Origin: Spongiactinospora sp. TRM90649
Lineage (GTDB): Bacteria > Actinomycetota > Actinomycetes > Streptosporangiales > Streptosporangiaceae
Direction: 5' to 3'
NCBI RefSeq assembly: GCF_029382225.1
Contig: NZ_JARLTC010000009.1
Span: forward strand, 186,001 to 250,000
DNA: 64,000 bases
Shown one piece after another: positions 56,099-64,000 of this stretch. Below the pieces are notes generated by a model. The model searched no databases and was not told the origin of the DNA. It saw nothing but the letters and a program-made list of their open reading frames with translations. Position 1 is the first letter of the stretch. Each line of letters opens with the position of its first letter. Both the position numbers and the translations under genes were made by a program.

Positions 56099-58475
56099 GA
56101 CGCCGGCGTAGTTCGACCGCGCGGGAATCATCGAAGGTAGAGAGCAGATCGACCGCCTGCCCTCGAAGTGTCTGCGCCTCCTCTTCGGAATCCGTATGAA
56201 CCAGGGTGCTCGCAAGGCGGGACAGCGTTTGGGCCAGGTTCCACCGGTCGTCCAGGTCGTGGTGGATGCCGGCGGCCGTGCGATAGAAGTCGACCGCCTC
56301 TTCGAAGCGGCCCATTTGCTGATACGCCTGGCCGGCGCCGTCGAGTGCGAAAGCTTCCCTGCTGCGGTCGCAGAGTCGCCGCTGAATCGAGGCAGCACGC
56401 TGATAGGCGACGAGCGCCTCGGCAGGCTGCCCAGAGGCCCGCTGCACATTGCCGAGTTCGACCGACCAATGGGCCAGCCAGACCGGGTTGTCCTCGTCCT
56501 CCGCAATACGAATCGCTTGGTCGATGGAGCTGTGTGCGGCTGCGACGTCACCTTGTTCCCGGTGCGCCCAACTCAGGTGGTACAGCGCATTGCCTTCGCT
56601 GGCTCGGTCGGCGAGGTCACGGAAGACGGAAAGTACGTCGAGCAAGACATCTATCGCTGCCTGAAGCTGCTGTACCTCGCACAGTGTCTCGGCCAGGTTG
56701 CTCCTCATGAGCGCTTCCCAGCGATGTTCGCCGAGGCGGTGAAAGATGACACCAGCCTGCTCGAAGAACGACCGGGCATCGTCGAGGTGTCGGCGGCGCA
56801 ATCCGATCAAGCCAAGTGTGTTGAGAGAAACTGCCTCCCCGAACTGGTCGCCGATCTCTCGGCGAATGTCCAGCGCAGCTGAATGGTTGATCTCCGCCTC
56901 ATCGAGCCGACGCGATTGGAAGTACGCTCTGCCGAGGCTTTCCAGGGCTTCGGCTCTGCCGCCGCGGTCGCCGTCTCGCTCAGCGGAGTCGACTCCGATG
57001 CCGCCGGTGGTGAGCCAGTCATCGAAGGCGTTCTGGTGCATATAGATGGCACGGAGGACAGCGGCGAGTCGCCATGCGGTCCCGTGCGAATTGGCCTCGG
57101 CGGCGGCCCTGGTCACCCCCACGAGATTCGCGCGTTCGATCTGGTACCAACGTAGAGCGCTGTCGTAGTCGTCGAAGGAGAGTGGCGCGACGTCGGGCGG
57201 AACCGGCTCGCTCAGCTTGTACCGGTCGAACGGTGCAATACGGTTCTGCGCAGCGTCGGCCGTGTGCAAGTACCAGTCGAGGATCCGCTGCGAGACCTTA
57301 GTGCGGGTTTCGGGGGACTCTAGGTGGCGAACCTGGTCGACGGCGTAGGCGCGCAGCAGATCGTGAAACTCATACCGCCCCGGGGCAGGCTGTTCCAGCA
57401 GATGCGCGCCGACGAGGACATCGAGTTGCTGACGTGCCTGCGTGATGCTGAGCCCGGCAAGTGCCGCGGCAGCAGGGAGACCGAACTCGTTGCCAGGGTG
57501 CATACCGAGGAGCCGAAACAATCGTGCCGGCGCCTCCGGTAACGCCCGGTATGACCAGGCGAACACGGTCCGGACCGCATCAATGTCATCGTCGCCCTCG
57601 GCAGTGAGGGCGTCCCAAAGGGCAGACTCGTCGCGCAGGTCAGCGATCAGTTCGTCCAGCCGCATCATCGGCCGACTCGCGGCACGTTCGGCAGCGATAC
57701 GTAGCGCGAGCGGGAGGCGAGCGCAGAGCCGAGCGAGCTCGACCAACTCATGACGTTGGTCGTGTCCTCGATAGCGGGCGATCAGAGTTGCCAGTAAGGC
57801 AACAGCGTCGTTCTCCGCCAGGATGTCCAGGCCCAGCCGGAACGCACCATGTAGGGCGACCAGTCCGGACAACCGACTCCGGCTGGTTATCACGACTAGA
57901 GATGTGGCTGCTCCCGGCAGCAACGGCCTGACCTGACCGGCACTTGCGGCGTTGTCTAGTACTACTAACATCCTGCGGGCTGCCAGTAACGACCTGTACA
58001 ACGAGGCTCGATCCTCCACATGGACTGGAATCGCTGTAGCTGGAACGCCCAGGTCGCGAAGGAATCGATCGAGGACCTGCTCTGGCATCGCAGGCAGGCC
58101 AGGGTCATAACCGCGCAGGTTCACGTACAACTGGCCATCGGGGAAATGCTCGCGGACGCTGTGCGCCCAGTGCAGCGCCAACGATGTCTTACCCACTCCG
58201 GCGGTACCGGTGATGACAGTGACCGCTGCAGCAACCGGATCCTCGTGGCTTTCGGTTAACACGCTGCTGAGCGTTGTCAGCTCGACATGCCGGTTGACGA
58301 AGCCTCGTACGTCACCGGGAAGCTGCGAGGGCGTAACTGCAAACACGGGCGCAGATTGATGGAAGTGTACCCCTCCATGCACGTTCCGGGCCTGGACGGC
58401 ATCGCCGGAGCCGGACGCCTCTAGGCGGTTGACGTGGCGTGCAGCATCGTCCCGGCTGTCGCGCTCCTCGCCCAT
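56085..58475 (-). CDS. NB-ARC/TPR STAND NTPase with N-terminal VHGGVHFH motif
   Basis: 796 residues. A short charged N-terminus ends in the motif VHGGVHFH (32-39), seen in front of many actinobacterial STAND proteins. NB-ARC NTPase: Walker A GTAGVGKTS (90-98), Walker B MLVVLDNA (169-176), sensor SLVVITSRSRL, GLPL-like LPLALRIAAERA, and the winged helix YEFHDLLRAYAVDQV. About ten tetratricopeptide repeats fill residues 480-790. No effector domain is visible in the chain, so the effector may be supplied by a partner. The GTG/ATG at 58,478/58,475 has no clear ribosome-binding site and lies 10 bp after DUF6879, so it may be translationally coupled. Confidence 0.87.
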   Translation of the reverse strand: MGEERDSRDDAARHVNRLEASGSGDAVQARNVHGGVHFHQSAPVFAVTPSQLPGDVRGFVNRHVELTTLSSVLTESHEDPVAAAVTVITGTAGVGKTSLALHWAHSVREHFPDGQLYVNLRGYDPGLPAMPEQVLDRFLRDLGVPATAIPVHVEDRASLYRSLLAARRMLVVLDNAASAGQVRPLLPGAATSLVVITSRSRLSGLVALHGAFRLGLDILAENDAVALLATLIARYRGHDQRHELVELARLCARLPLALRIAAERAASRPMMRLDELIADLRDESALWDALTAEGDDDIDAVRTVFAWSYRALPEAPARLFRLLGMHPGNEFGLPAAAALAGLSITQARQQLDVLVGAHLLEQPAPGRYEFHDLLRAYAVDQVRHLESPETRTKVSQRILDWYLHTADAAQNRIAPFDRYKLSEPVPPDVAPLSFDDYDSALRWYQIERANLVGVTRAAAEANSHGTAWRLAAVLRAIYMHQNAFDDWLTTGGIGVDSAERDGDRGGRAEALESLGRAYFQSRRLDEAEINHSAALDIRREIGDQFGEAVSLNTLGLIGLRRRHLDDARSFFEQAGVIFHRLGEHRWEALMRSNLAETLCEVQQLQAAIDVLLDVLSVFRDLADRASEGNALYHLSWAHREQGDVAAAHSSIDQAIRIAEDEDNPVWLAHWSVELGNVQRASGQPAEALVAYQRAASIQRRLCDRSREAFALDGAGQAYQQMGRFEEAVDFYRTAAGIHHDLDDRWNLAQTLSRLASTLVHTDSEEEAQTLRGQAVDLLSTFDDSRAVELRRRLRDF

Positions 58476-58488
58476 CACGGTAGTCAGA

Positions 58489-59115
58489 TTACATTTGCGA
58501 TGGGTGCGTCTGCGAGGGCGGTGGAAGCGCTGCGACGTGGCTGGCGAAGAACGACTGTAGAGGCTGACCAACCTCGTACAAACCCTGGACGAACTGTTGA
58601 CACCGCATGATGAGGTCGCGATCGATGAACCGGCGTACCGACTCCAACACCCCGTCATCGTCGTAGACAGCCTCGTACATCACTGCGGAGCCAAGCGTGT
58701 ATATCTCCGGAAGCAAGCTGTCGTCTTCAAACTGCGCGATCTGATCCGGACCAACGATTCGCACGCTACCGCCGCACTGGTCACGAACCCTCAGCGCGTG
58801 GAGCTCCCACTGCAGGTACGGTGTGATTGGTTCTTCGACGACCCGGACTCGGCGTGCGGCGAAGCCACGCTTCCTGATCCGATCGTGATAGTCGGCCATG
58901 TCGTCCCGACCGGCTTCGAGAATACGCAGAGATTCTTGCCAGTCGCCTTTAGCGAACGCTTCCCAACTGTCATACCCTGGCTCTTTGAAGTGTTGCTGCC
59001 GCTCCAACTTCCAAAAGCCCAGATCGCCGCTCTTCCAGAAATGCTTCTCAAAGTCGACATAGTAGGCGGCCAGCTCCATTCGTTCACCGACGGCGCCATC
59101 AAGCGGGCTAGGCAT
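58489..59115 (-). CDS. DUF6879-family protein
   Basis: 208 residues with the DUF6879 signature: DFEKHFWKSGDLGFWKLERQ, then DSWEAFAKGDWQESLRILEA and YLQWELHALRVRD. No membrane segment or known catalytic motif. The family is very common in actinomycetes beside XRE regulators and STAND proteins, and its function is unknown. The ATG overlaps the stop of the small upstream gene by 8 bp, and the STAND gene begins 10 bp after its stop, so the three form one operon. Confidence 0.82.
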   Translation of the reverse strand: MPSPLDGAVGERMELAAYYVDFEKHFWKSGDLGFWKLERQQHFKEPGYDSWEAFAKGDWQESLRILEAGRDDMADYHDRIRKRGFAARRVRVVEEPITPYLQWELHALRVRDQCGGSVRIVGPDQIAQFEDDSLLPEIYTLGSAVMYEAVYDDDGVLESVRRFIDRDLIMRCQQFVQGLYEVGQPLQSFFASHVAALPPPSQTHPSQM

Positions 59116-59377
59116 CAGGAATATCTGCCTTCGCCGCCAGTATGGTCGCCCTGGGAATGATCACCAGTCGTTCGCCGGGGTCAACACTCACTCCGTCCGG
59201 AAGACGACCCTCGTACGAGACCGTCAGGTCCGACCCGATGACGGCGACGTCACCGTTATCAAGCTCCCAGATATCGGGGCAGCTTGAGTTGCCGGAGGTT
59301 TGTCCGAGTTCGTGCGAAGACTTACCTATGCGCCGCTGGAACGATGCCGATGGGTCCGCTTCCCACTTTTCGGACAT
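59108..59377 (-). CDS. small partner protein of DUF6879
   Basis: 89 residues. N-terminal polar segment, then a beta-rich core WELDNGDVAVIGSDLTVSYE and VDPGERLVIIPRATILAAKA. The latter resembles the short proteins that regularly precede DUF6879 genes. No catalytic motif. GGGAGAA lies 5 nt before the ATG at 59,377. It is the first gene of the operon with DUF6879 and the STAND NTPase. Confidence 0.72.
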   Translation of the reverse strand: MSEKWEADPSASFQRRIGKSSHELGQTSGNSSCPDIWELDNGDVAVIGSDLTVSYEGRLPDGVSVDPGERLVIIPRATILAAKADIPDA

Positions 59378-59409
59378 GACAGTTCTCCCGTAAGATCGGG
59401 GCCTTGATC

Positions 59410-59424
59410 ACGCTCAGTGAGCGT
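59410..59424 (-). promoter_or_regulatory. 15-bp palindrome and promoter of the DUF6879/STAND operon
   Basis: ACGCTCA-G-TGAGCGT lies 33 bp upstream of the first start codon. On the minus strand a TTGTAG, 17-bp spacer, TACGCT promoter overlaps it, so a repressor bound here would shut the operon. Confidence 0.5.
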
Positions 59425-60016
59425 AGCATGACTAATGCGTAACTACAAACAGTCCGTTTAGTGTTTCGACCTCCATGCATACCTGCAACTCTCTCAGCAT
59501 GCAAGCAGAACAAAGTATATAAGTGCACAACCTTGGAGATATATGACGAATACCGCTCAATAGTCACGCTCACGCCCCGAATAGACCGTCGCAATCACAG
59601 AGTCCCGTTCGCCCTTCCGGCCGGTTGATACACGCCAATCCGAAAGCCCCGATTTCAGACAATCCGCTCGCCAACGTACGAACGTCCAGCAAAGACACCG
59701 CCTCAGGACCTCTCCGCTAGGCACTGCAGAGGCCATCTCTCCCAGTCAAGGCTCAACGCCACCCAAGGCAGAGTTGGCCTACTGGTTCGACCAACCAAGG
59801 CGGTGAACGGCGTCTCCTACCTCGCCCGTGAAGCCATCAAGGAAGCGTGTAGCCCACAAACCGGTCCCTGAGCTCACCGTCTCTCGTCCACGCGTCCGCT
59901 GGATCCCCCTAGTACTATCCGACCGTCCTCGGCGCGCACCCGGCCATCGATCAACAGGCTGCCCCATCCGGATAGACGGACTGTTTCGACGCGATCTCGC
60001 AGAACGCCGCAGGCCG
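59425..60016. other. 592-bp intergenic region
   Basis: No gene is supported. An AT-rich segment (59,430-59,560) belongs to the upstream region of the DUF6879 operon. Further on a short plus-strand frame ends VSYLAREAIKEACSPQTGP with no start and may be a remnant. The region next to the helicase stop shows nothing distinctive. Confidence 0.5.
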
Positions 60017-63000
60017 TCACCCGGCGATGGCTGCCCTGCGGAACAGATCGGCCGGCATCTCTTCATCGAGCTTCCAGGTGATCGCCATCGGCCGCTCTCC
60101 TCGATGCTCGACGTACCGTGCCGTTCCGTGGAAGACGAACGGCTCTGGGTGACCGCTCTCGTTCTCCTTGCGCTCCCGAGTGAACAGCAGGATATGACTA
60201 CGCTCAGCCTCATGGTTCCGGTAGCGCAGGCCGGTAGCAGAGTTTTCCCCAGTACGGTTTTGCGACTCCCAGTGGAACAACTCAGGGGTAAGCGCGTAAT
60301 CACGGTACATCGTCTGCGGGGAAAACTCTCTGTCGTTCTTATGAAGCGTTACGAACAGAGCATCGCACTTGGTGGCGGGGCTCCACGCGACACCCTCGCG
60401 CATGGTAGATGGCACTGACCCACCAAATGAGGCCCACCCGATCGCCGCAAGCACCTCGTCGCCGGAGTAGCGGGCGTTAACTACGAGGGGTACCGCTTCC
60501 AGGTCCGGCTGCAGGGATCGTCCAACGTGAGGCGGACGGTCCGCTGAGTATGCCAAGACCTGCCGAATCTCATCGCACAGGGCATCTTCGCCGCGAAGCC
60601 GCTGAAGCGCCTCGTCGTAGCTGCCGAAGTTGCCGCCATCGCGCCAGAAGGAGAAGCACAGCATTCGAGCAAACGCCTGATCGACGGGCGAACATTCCCC
60701 ATACCGCGGACCGTCCGCCTGGATTAGCCGCTTATACGCGTCGACTCGACGGCGGTCATCTACGTGGAGAAGAGCTCGAATCCGACGCCCCAACTGGTCC
60801 TCCATAGGGGAGCCAACCTCGCGTAGCAGCCCGGCGCGGCGGAGCAGCAAGGTCCAGTAACGCCGGTTGCGATAGAGATCGCTGATGTCCCGACCGGTCG
60901 ATTCGAGATACCCACGCAACGATGTCTCAGCATATGAGCGAATTTCTTGGGCCAGTGTGCTCACCTTCGCGCTGAGATGGATCTTGAGTTCAGCCAAGAG
61001 CCGATCCTTGGTCACGCGGTCGAGCACGATCTGACTCCCTGAAGGCAGCAGCGGAAAGTCGTCCTGCACCTGCTTGTCGAGGCGCCCTCGGGCAAACCCA
61101 GTGAGCGCCTGGAAGCGATTGGCGAAGCGATACTCCTTTCGGTGCTGCCCGACAAAGTCGAGCACCGTCAGCACTTCCTTGTCGGGAGTTCGCCTCAGGC
61201 CACGGCCAAGCTGCTGAAGGAAGATGGTGGCGCTCTCGGTTGGACGGAGTAGGAGGAGAGTGTCGACATCGGGGATGTCGAGACCTTCGTTGAACAGATC
61301 GACTGCGAAGAGGAAGCGGACCTCACCCTCCTTCAGCGCCTTGAGTGCCGCCTTCCTAACGTCATCCTCAGTCGTGCCGTCCACCGCCTGAGAGGGCAAC
61401 CCCGCCGCAGTGAAGAACTCGGCCATGAAGCGGGCGTGACGTACTGAAACGCAGAAACCTAGGCCCCGAACTGCACCAAGGTTGCTGACCTTGTCCCGCA
61501 AGGCATTGAACACGAGTCGCGCCCGCGCGTCGTCACCGGTGAAGAGGTTGTCCAGCTCAGCCGACTCGTAGGAGCCCTTCGACCACTTCAAGCCGGAGAG
61601 GTCGGTCTCGTCATTGATGCCGAAGTAGTGGAAGGGGCACAGCAGGTCGGCATCGAGCGCGTCCCAAAGCCGCAGCTCCGAGGCAATGCGGCCGTCGAAG
61701 AACTCGTCCTGAACCCACGTGCCATCTGCTCGCTCGGGTGTTGCCGTCAGCCCGAGCAGTTCCTTGGGCTTGAGGTGCTCGATGATCCGCCGATAGGTCC
61801 GCGCCGAGGCATGGTGGAACTCGTCAATGACGACCACATCGAAGTGCTCAGGGTCGAAGGTGTCGATCCCCTTGCTGGTCAATGACTGCACACTTGCGAA
61901 GGTGTGCCGCCAGTGCCGCGAGCGTTCCTCACCGACGTGTACCTCCCCAAAGTCAGGGACGGCCAGCACCTGCCGATACGTGCGCAGCGCTTGACGCAGG
62001 ATCTCCTGCCGATGGGCAACGAAGAGGAGCGACGGCAAGCGGCCCAGACGTTGCTGCAAGTTCCGGTAGTCGAAGGCAGCCACGACTGTCTTGCCCGTGC
62101 CCGTCGCGGCGACTACAAGATTGCGATGCCGATCATGTACCGTGCGCTCGACATCCAGGTCTTCAAGCATCTCGCGCTGGTGTGCAAAGGGGTGCGGCAC
62201 GAGTTCGGGGATGTCGAACAGCCGCTCGCCGGCCTGCGACCGTGACAGCGCCTCGTCCAGCCGCTCGGCATCAGTCTCCGGGTTGTACGCCTCGAACTGC
62301 GGCCGGTTCCAGTAGGAGTCGAAGGTGGCTTCGAACTTGTCCAGCAATCGCCCAGTGCCCACTGAGGACAGTCGAACGTTCCATTCCAGTCCATCGAGAA
62401 GAGCTGCGCGGGAGAGGTTGGAGCTCCCCACGTAGGCTGTGTCAAAGCCAGTACGGCGACGTAGGAGCCACGCCTTCGCATGCAGGCGTGTCGAGTTCTG
62501 CTCGTAACTAATCCGTACCTCGGCCCCAAAGTCGCGGACCAGCCGGTCCAGCGCCCGCCGCTCTGTGGCCCCCATGTAGGTAGTCGTGATCACGCGCAGT
62601 GGCACGCCCTTGCGGCGTAGCTCGGCTAACGGCTGCTCCAGGATCCGCAGGCCGGACCACTTGACGAACGCACACAGTAGGTCAACCCGATCGGCACTCG
62701 CCAGCTCGGCCGCGAGCTCGTGGGCCAGATTGGGATCCTCGCGAGCGTTGGTCAGGAGCGCCGCTTCAGACAGTGCCGTCAACGGCCGCACCGGCGAGTT
62801 TGCGCCTGGCTCGTCCTTCACGATGGAAAGCAGTCTGTTGGGACCGTCTGCCACGGCCTCCGACTCGGCGAGCTGGCTCAGCAGTCGATTCGCAAGGTCT
62901 ACCTGATCCTGCGGACGATCTTTCAGTGCAGCGAAGGCCCTGGCCGCTGCCGCACCGACGAAGCGGCCCAGCAGGTGAGCGACTTCCTCGTTATCAACCC

Positions 63001-63106
63001 CCGACACCTCCACCAGATGCCCGACCTGCCGCCACGCTCGGATACTACGTTCGAGCGAACTCGTTATCAGCGAGTCGTACAGACCTAAGCTGGGAGCATC
63101 GTCCAC
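60017..63106 (-). CDS. PLD-nuclease/DEAD-box helicase with DUF3427
   Basis: About 1029 residues. Residues 100-270 carry a phospholipase-D-type nuclease half-site (LHAKAWLLRRR near 207, then VGSSNLSRAAL). A superfamily 2 helicase follows: Walker A AATGTGKT (about 333), DEFHHA (about 424), GLTATPER, and arginine finger QLGRGLRR. The C-terminal third fits DUF3427. This layout is known from restriction/defence-associated helicases. The start is uncertain: GTG 63,106 has AAAAGGA 7 nt upstream and begins the conserved LYDSLITSSLER segment, while TTG at 63,166 lacks a signal. It lies downstream of the SRA-like nuclease on the same strand. Confidence 0.82.
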   Translation of the reverse strand: MDDAPSLGLYDSLITSSLERSIRAWRQVGHLVEVSGVDNEEVAHLLGRFVGAAAARAFAALKDRPQDQVDLANRLLSQLAESEAVADGPNRLLSIVKDEPGANSPVRPLTALSEAALLTNAREDPNLAHELAAELASADRVDLLCAFVKWSGLRILEQPLAELRRKGVPLRVITTTYMGATERRALDRLVRDFGAEVRISYEQNSTRLHAKAWLLRRRTGFDTAYVGSSNLSRAALLDGLEWNVRLSSVGTGRLLDKFEATFDSYWNRPQFEAYNPETDAERLDEALSRSQAGERLFDIPELVPHPFAHQREMLEDLDVERTVHDRHRNLVVAATGTGKTVVAAFDYRNLQQRLGRLPSLLFVAHRQEILRQALRTYRQVLAVPDFGEVHVGEERSRHWRHTFASVQSLTSKGIDTFDPEHFDVVVIDEFHHASARTYRRIIEHLKPKELLGLTATPERADGTWVQDEFFDGRIASELRLWDALDADLLCPFHYFGINDETDLSGLKWSKGSYESAELDNLFTGDDARARLVFNALRDKVSNLGAVRGLGFCVSVRHARFMAEFFTAAGLPSQAVDGTTEDDVRKAALKALKEGEVRFLFAVDLFNEGLDIPDVDTLLLLRPTESATIFLQQLGRGLRRTPDKEVLTVLDFVGQHRKEYRFANRFQALTGFARGRLDKQVQDDFPLLPSGSQIVLDRVTKDRLLAELKIHLSAKVSTLAQEIRSYAETSLRGYLESTGRDISDLYRNRRYWTLLLRRAGLLREVGSPMEDQLGRRIRALLHVDDRRRVDAYKRLIQADGPRYGECSPVDQAFARMLCFSFWRDGGNFGSYDEALQRLRGEDALCDEIRQVLAYSADRPPHVGRSLQPDLEAVPLVVNARYSGDEVLAAIGWASFGGSVPSTMREGVAWSPATKCDALFVTLHKNDREFSPQTMYRDYALTPELFHWESQNRTGENSATGLRYRNHEAERSHILLFTRERKENESGHPEPFVFHGTARYVEHRGERPMAITWKLDEEMPADLFRRAAIAG

Positions 63107-63193
63107 CGTTACATCCTTTTGGGTCGGGCCTACGCTGGCGATCAGCGTACCGATGGAGGCTTCCAACGCGCAGGCGAAGGCAATATTTAGCTC

Positions 63194-64000
63194 CTAGATC
63201 TCAGCAAAACCACCTTCATATCGACAGATGATCCTGATATTCAGGGATTGGAGGTAATCTTGGAGATCCCTATTCGGTTTCGACGGTAAAAGCACAGCCA
63301 AGGTCAGCCCAGCTACTGTGATGTGGCGGCGATAGTCGAGCAGCTGCCCAACGGCCATGCGAATGTCCTCACGAGACACAGTACTCTTAGCCTCATAAAG
63401 CACCGCCTCGGTAGCATCATAGATATCTGTAAGCAAGGTCGACCGAAGGCCCTGCACTCGAATCTGAAAGCGCTGCACAGAATGCCCTTTTCCTTCCAGG
63501 TAGGCAGTGTAGGCATCAGAGAGCCGTGCTTCTCTGCGCTGAACTTCGAGGCGCGGGACCGCTACCCGTTGTGTCGCCGTCCTAGTGTTCACCTCGGGCC
63601 TGACCAGCCTGCTTTCAGTGACATCGGCAGGAACCGGAGTAGCCTCTGTGACACGAGCAGGCGGGATGTCGTCTCGATCTTCGCGTACCACTCGATTCAC
63701 CGGGCGAAGACGAAAGACGATCACCCAGCGGGGAATCCCGTCCTCGCCGGGAGCCCTTCGCATCAAATAGGGCTGCTCCTCGTCAAGGACGAACTGGCCC
63801 AGATAATGGTGTGTCTTTGTCTGCGTACCCGCAACGACGCCTATCGCACTGAAGATATGTATGGTGCGTTTTGCGGCGACGTGATTCAGCACAGCCTTGT
63901 TGGGGCCTACGAAGCGTTGATCTCCGTTCCGACCCGTACCAGTGTATTCAAAGAGCGGGTCATTGCTCCCTTCATCAGCCAACCATCCGTCGTAGTAGCC
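63194..64000 (-). CDS. SRA-like/PD-(D/E)XK restriction nuclease, 5-prime end outside window
   Basis: At least 268 codons; the frame is open to the right edge, so the N-terminus is missing. The visible N-terminal part (FEYTGTGRNGDQRFVGPNKA, HHYLGQFVLDEEQPYLMR, WVIVFRLRPV) resembles the SRA-like modified-base reader of ScoMcrA-type enzymes. The C-terminal part has the nuclease signature with Asp in LLTDIYD and EAK in VLYEAKSTV, followed by EDIRMAVGQLLDYRR. Expected role: cleavage of modified or foreign DNA. Its stop is 87 bp before the proposed helicase start, so the two likely act together. Confidence 0.78.
   Translation of the reverse strand, partial: GYYDGWLADEGSNDPLFEYTGTGRNGDQRFVGPNKAVLNHVAAKRTIHIFSAIGVVAGTQTKTHHYLGQFVLDEEQPYLMRRAPGEDGIPRWVIVFRLRPVNRVVREDRDDIPPARVTEATPVPADVTESRLVRPEVNTRTATQRVAVPRLEVQRREARLSDAYTAYLEGKGHSVQRFQIRVQGLRSTLLTDIYDATEAVLYEAKSTVSREDIRMAVGQLLDYRRHITVAGLTLAVLLPSKPNRDLQDYLQSLNIRIICRYEGGFAEI

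Noticed and set aside
1-64000. CRISPR arrays, tRNA or rRNA genes, insertion sequences, integrase
   Set aside because: Looked for regularly spaced repeats, tRNA T-arm-like motifs and transposase or integrase motifs by eye; none found.

Overview
The window is about 64 kb of very GC-rich DNA with strong third-position G/C bias, many GTG starts, TTG and CTG candidates, dense TetR/MarR/ROK/XRE regulators, a YD-repeat protein and a graspetide locus. This points to a filamentous actinomycete of the Streptomyces/Streptosporangiales kind. That is inference, because no rRNA, tRNA or housekeeping marker is present.

Layout. 1-3.6 kb: end of a branched-chain 2-oxoacid dehydrogenase operon with a divergent Lrp/AsnC regulator, then a TetR/FAD-monooxygenase pair. 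3.7-12.7 kb: an 8.3-kb secreted DNRLRE/RHS (YD-repeat) protein with an AT-rich, possibly ADP-ribosyltransferase-like C-terminal tip, followed on the same strand by a small tandem-S1 protein. 13.0-16.5 kb: an XRE-TPR regulator, a deletion scar joining PucR and RraA remnants, and two small stress-type proteins. 16.5-21.6 kb: an arsR-mgtA-corC/CNNM-voltage-gated channel operon. 21.6-28.2 kb: a ROK-controlled sugar regulon (ROK kinase, PIG-L deacetylase, ROK repressor, xylFGH-like ABC importer) with two matching 21-bp operators. 28.3-33.3 kb: the five-gene translationally coupled STM4011-STM4015 operon of unknown product. 33.4-39.4 kb: DUF418, TetR, DUF305/DUF6153 and TetR/methyltransferase loci. 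40-44.3 kb: two membrane glycosyltransferases and a secreted ricin-type lectin. 44.5-47.4 kb: pobA, a double-MarR regulator and a hemerythrin.

47.4-64 kb reads as a conflict/defence and specialised-peptide island. It holds (i) a Trypco1 protein next to one 1126-residue protein fusing trypsin, nSTAND NTPase, histidine kinase and receiver; (ii) a graspetide locus (tgmA, tgmC) whose ATP-grasp ligase tgmB has lost its catalytic middle; (iii) an XRE-TPR regulator and a stand-alone formyltransferase; (iv) a small protein/DUF6879/NB-ARC-TPR STAND operon; (v) a PLD-DEAD-DUF3427 helicase preceded by an SRA-like/PD-(D/E)XK nuclease that runs off the window.

The most promising less-described systems are the protease-NTPase-phosphorelay fusion (47,440-51,141), the DUF6879/STAND operon (56,085-59,377), the STM4011-4015 operon, and the RHS tip with its S1 partner. 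Family names and motif readings come from inspection of the translated sequence; no database search was run.
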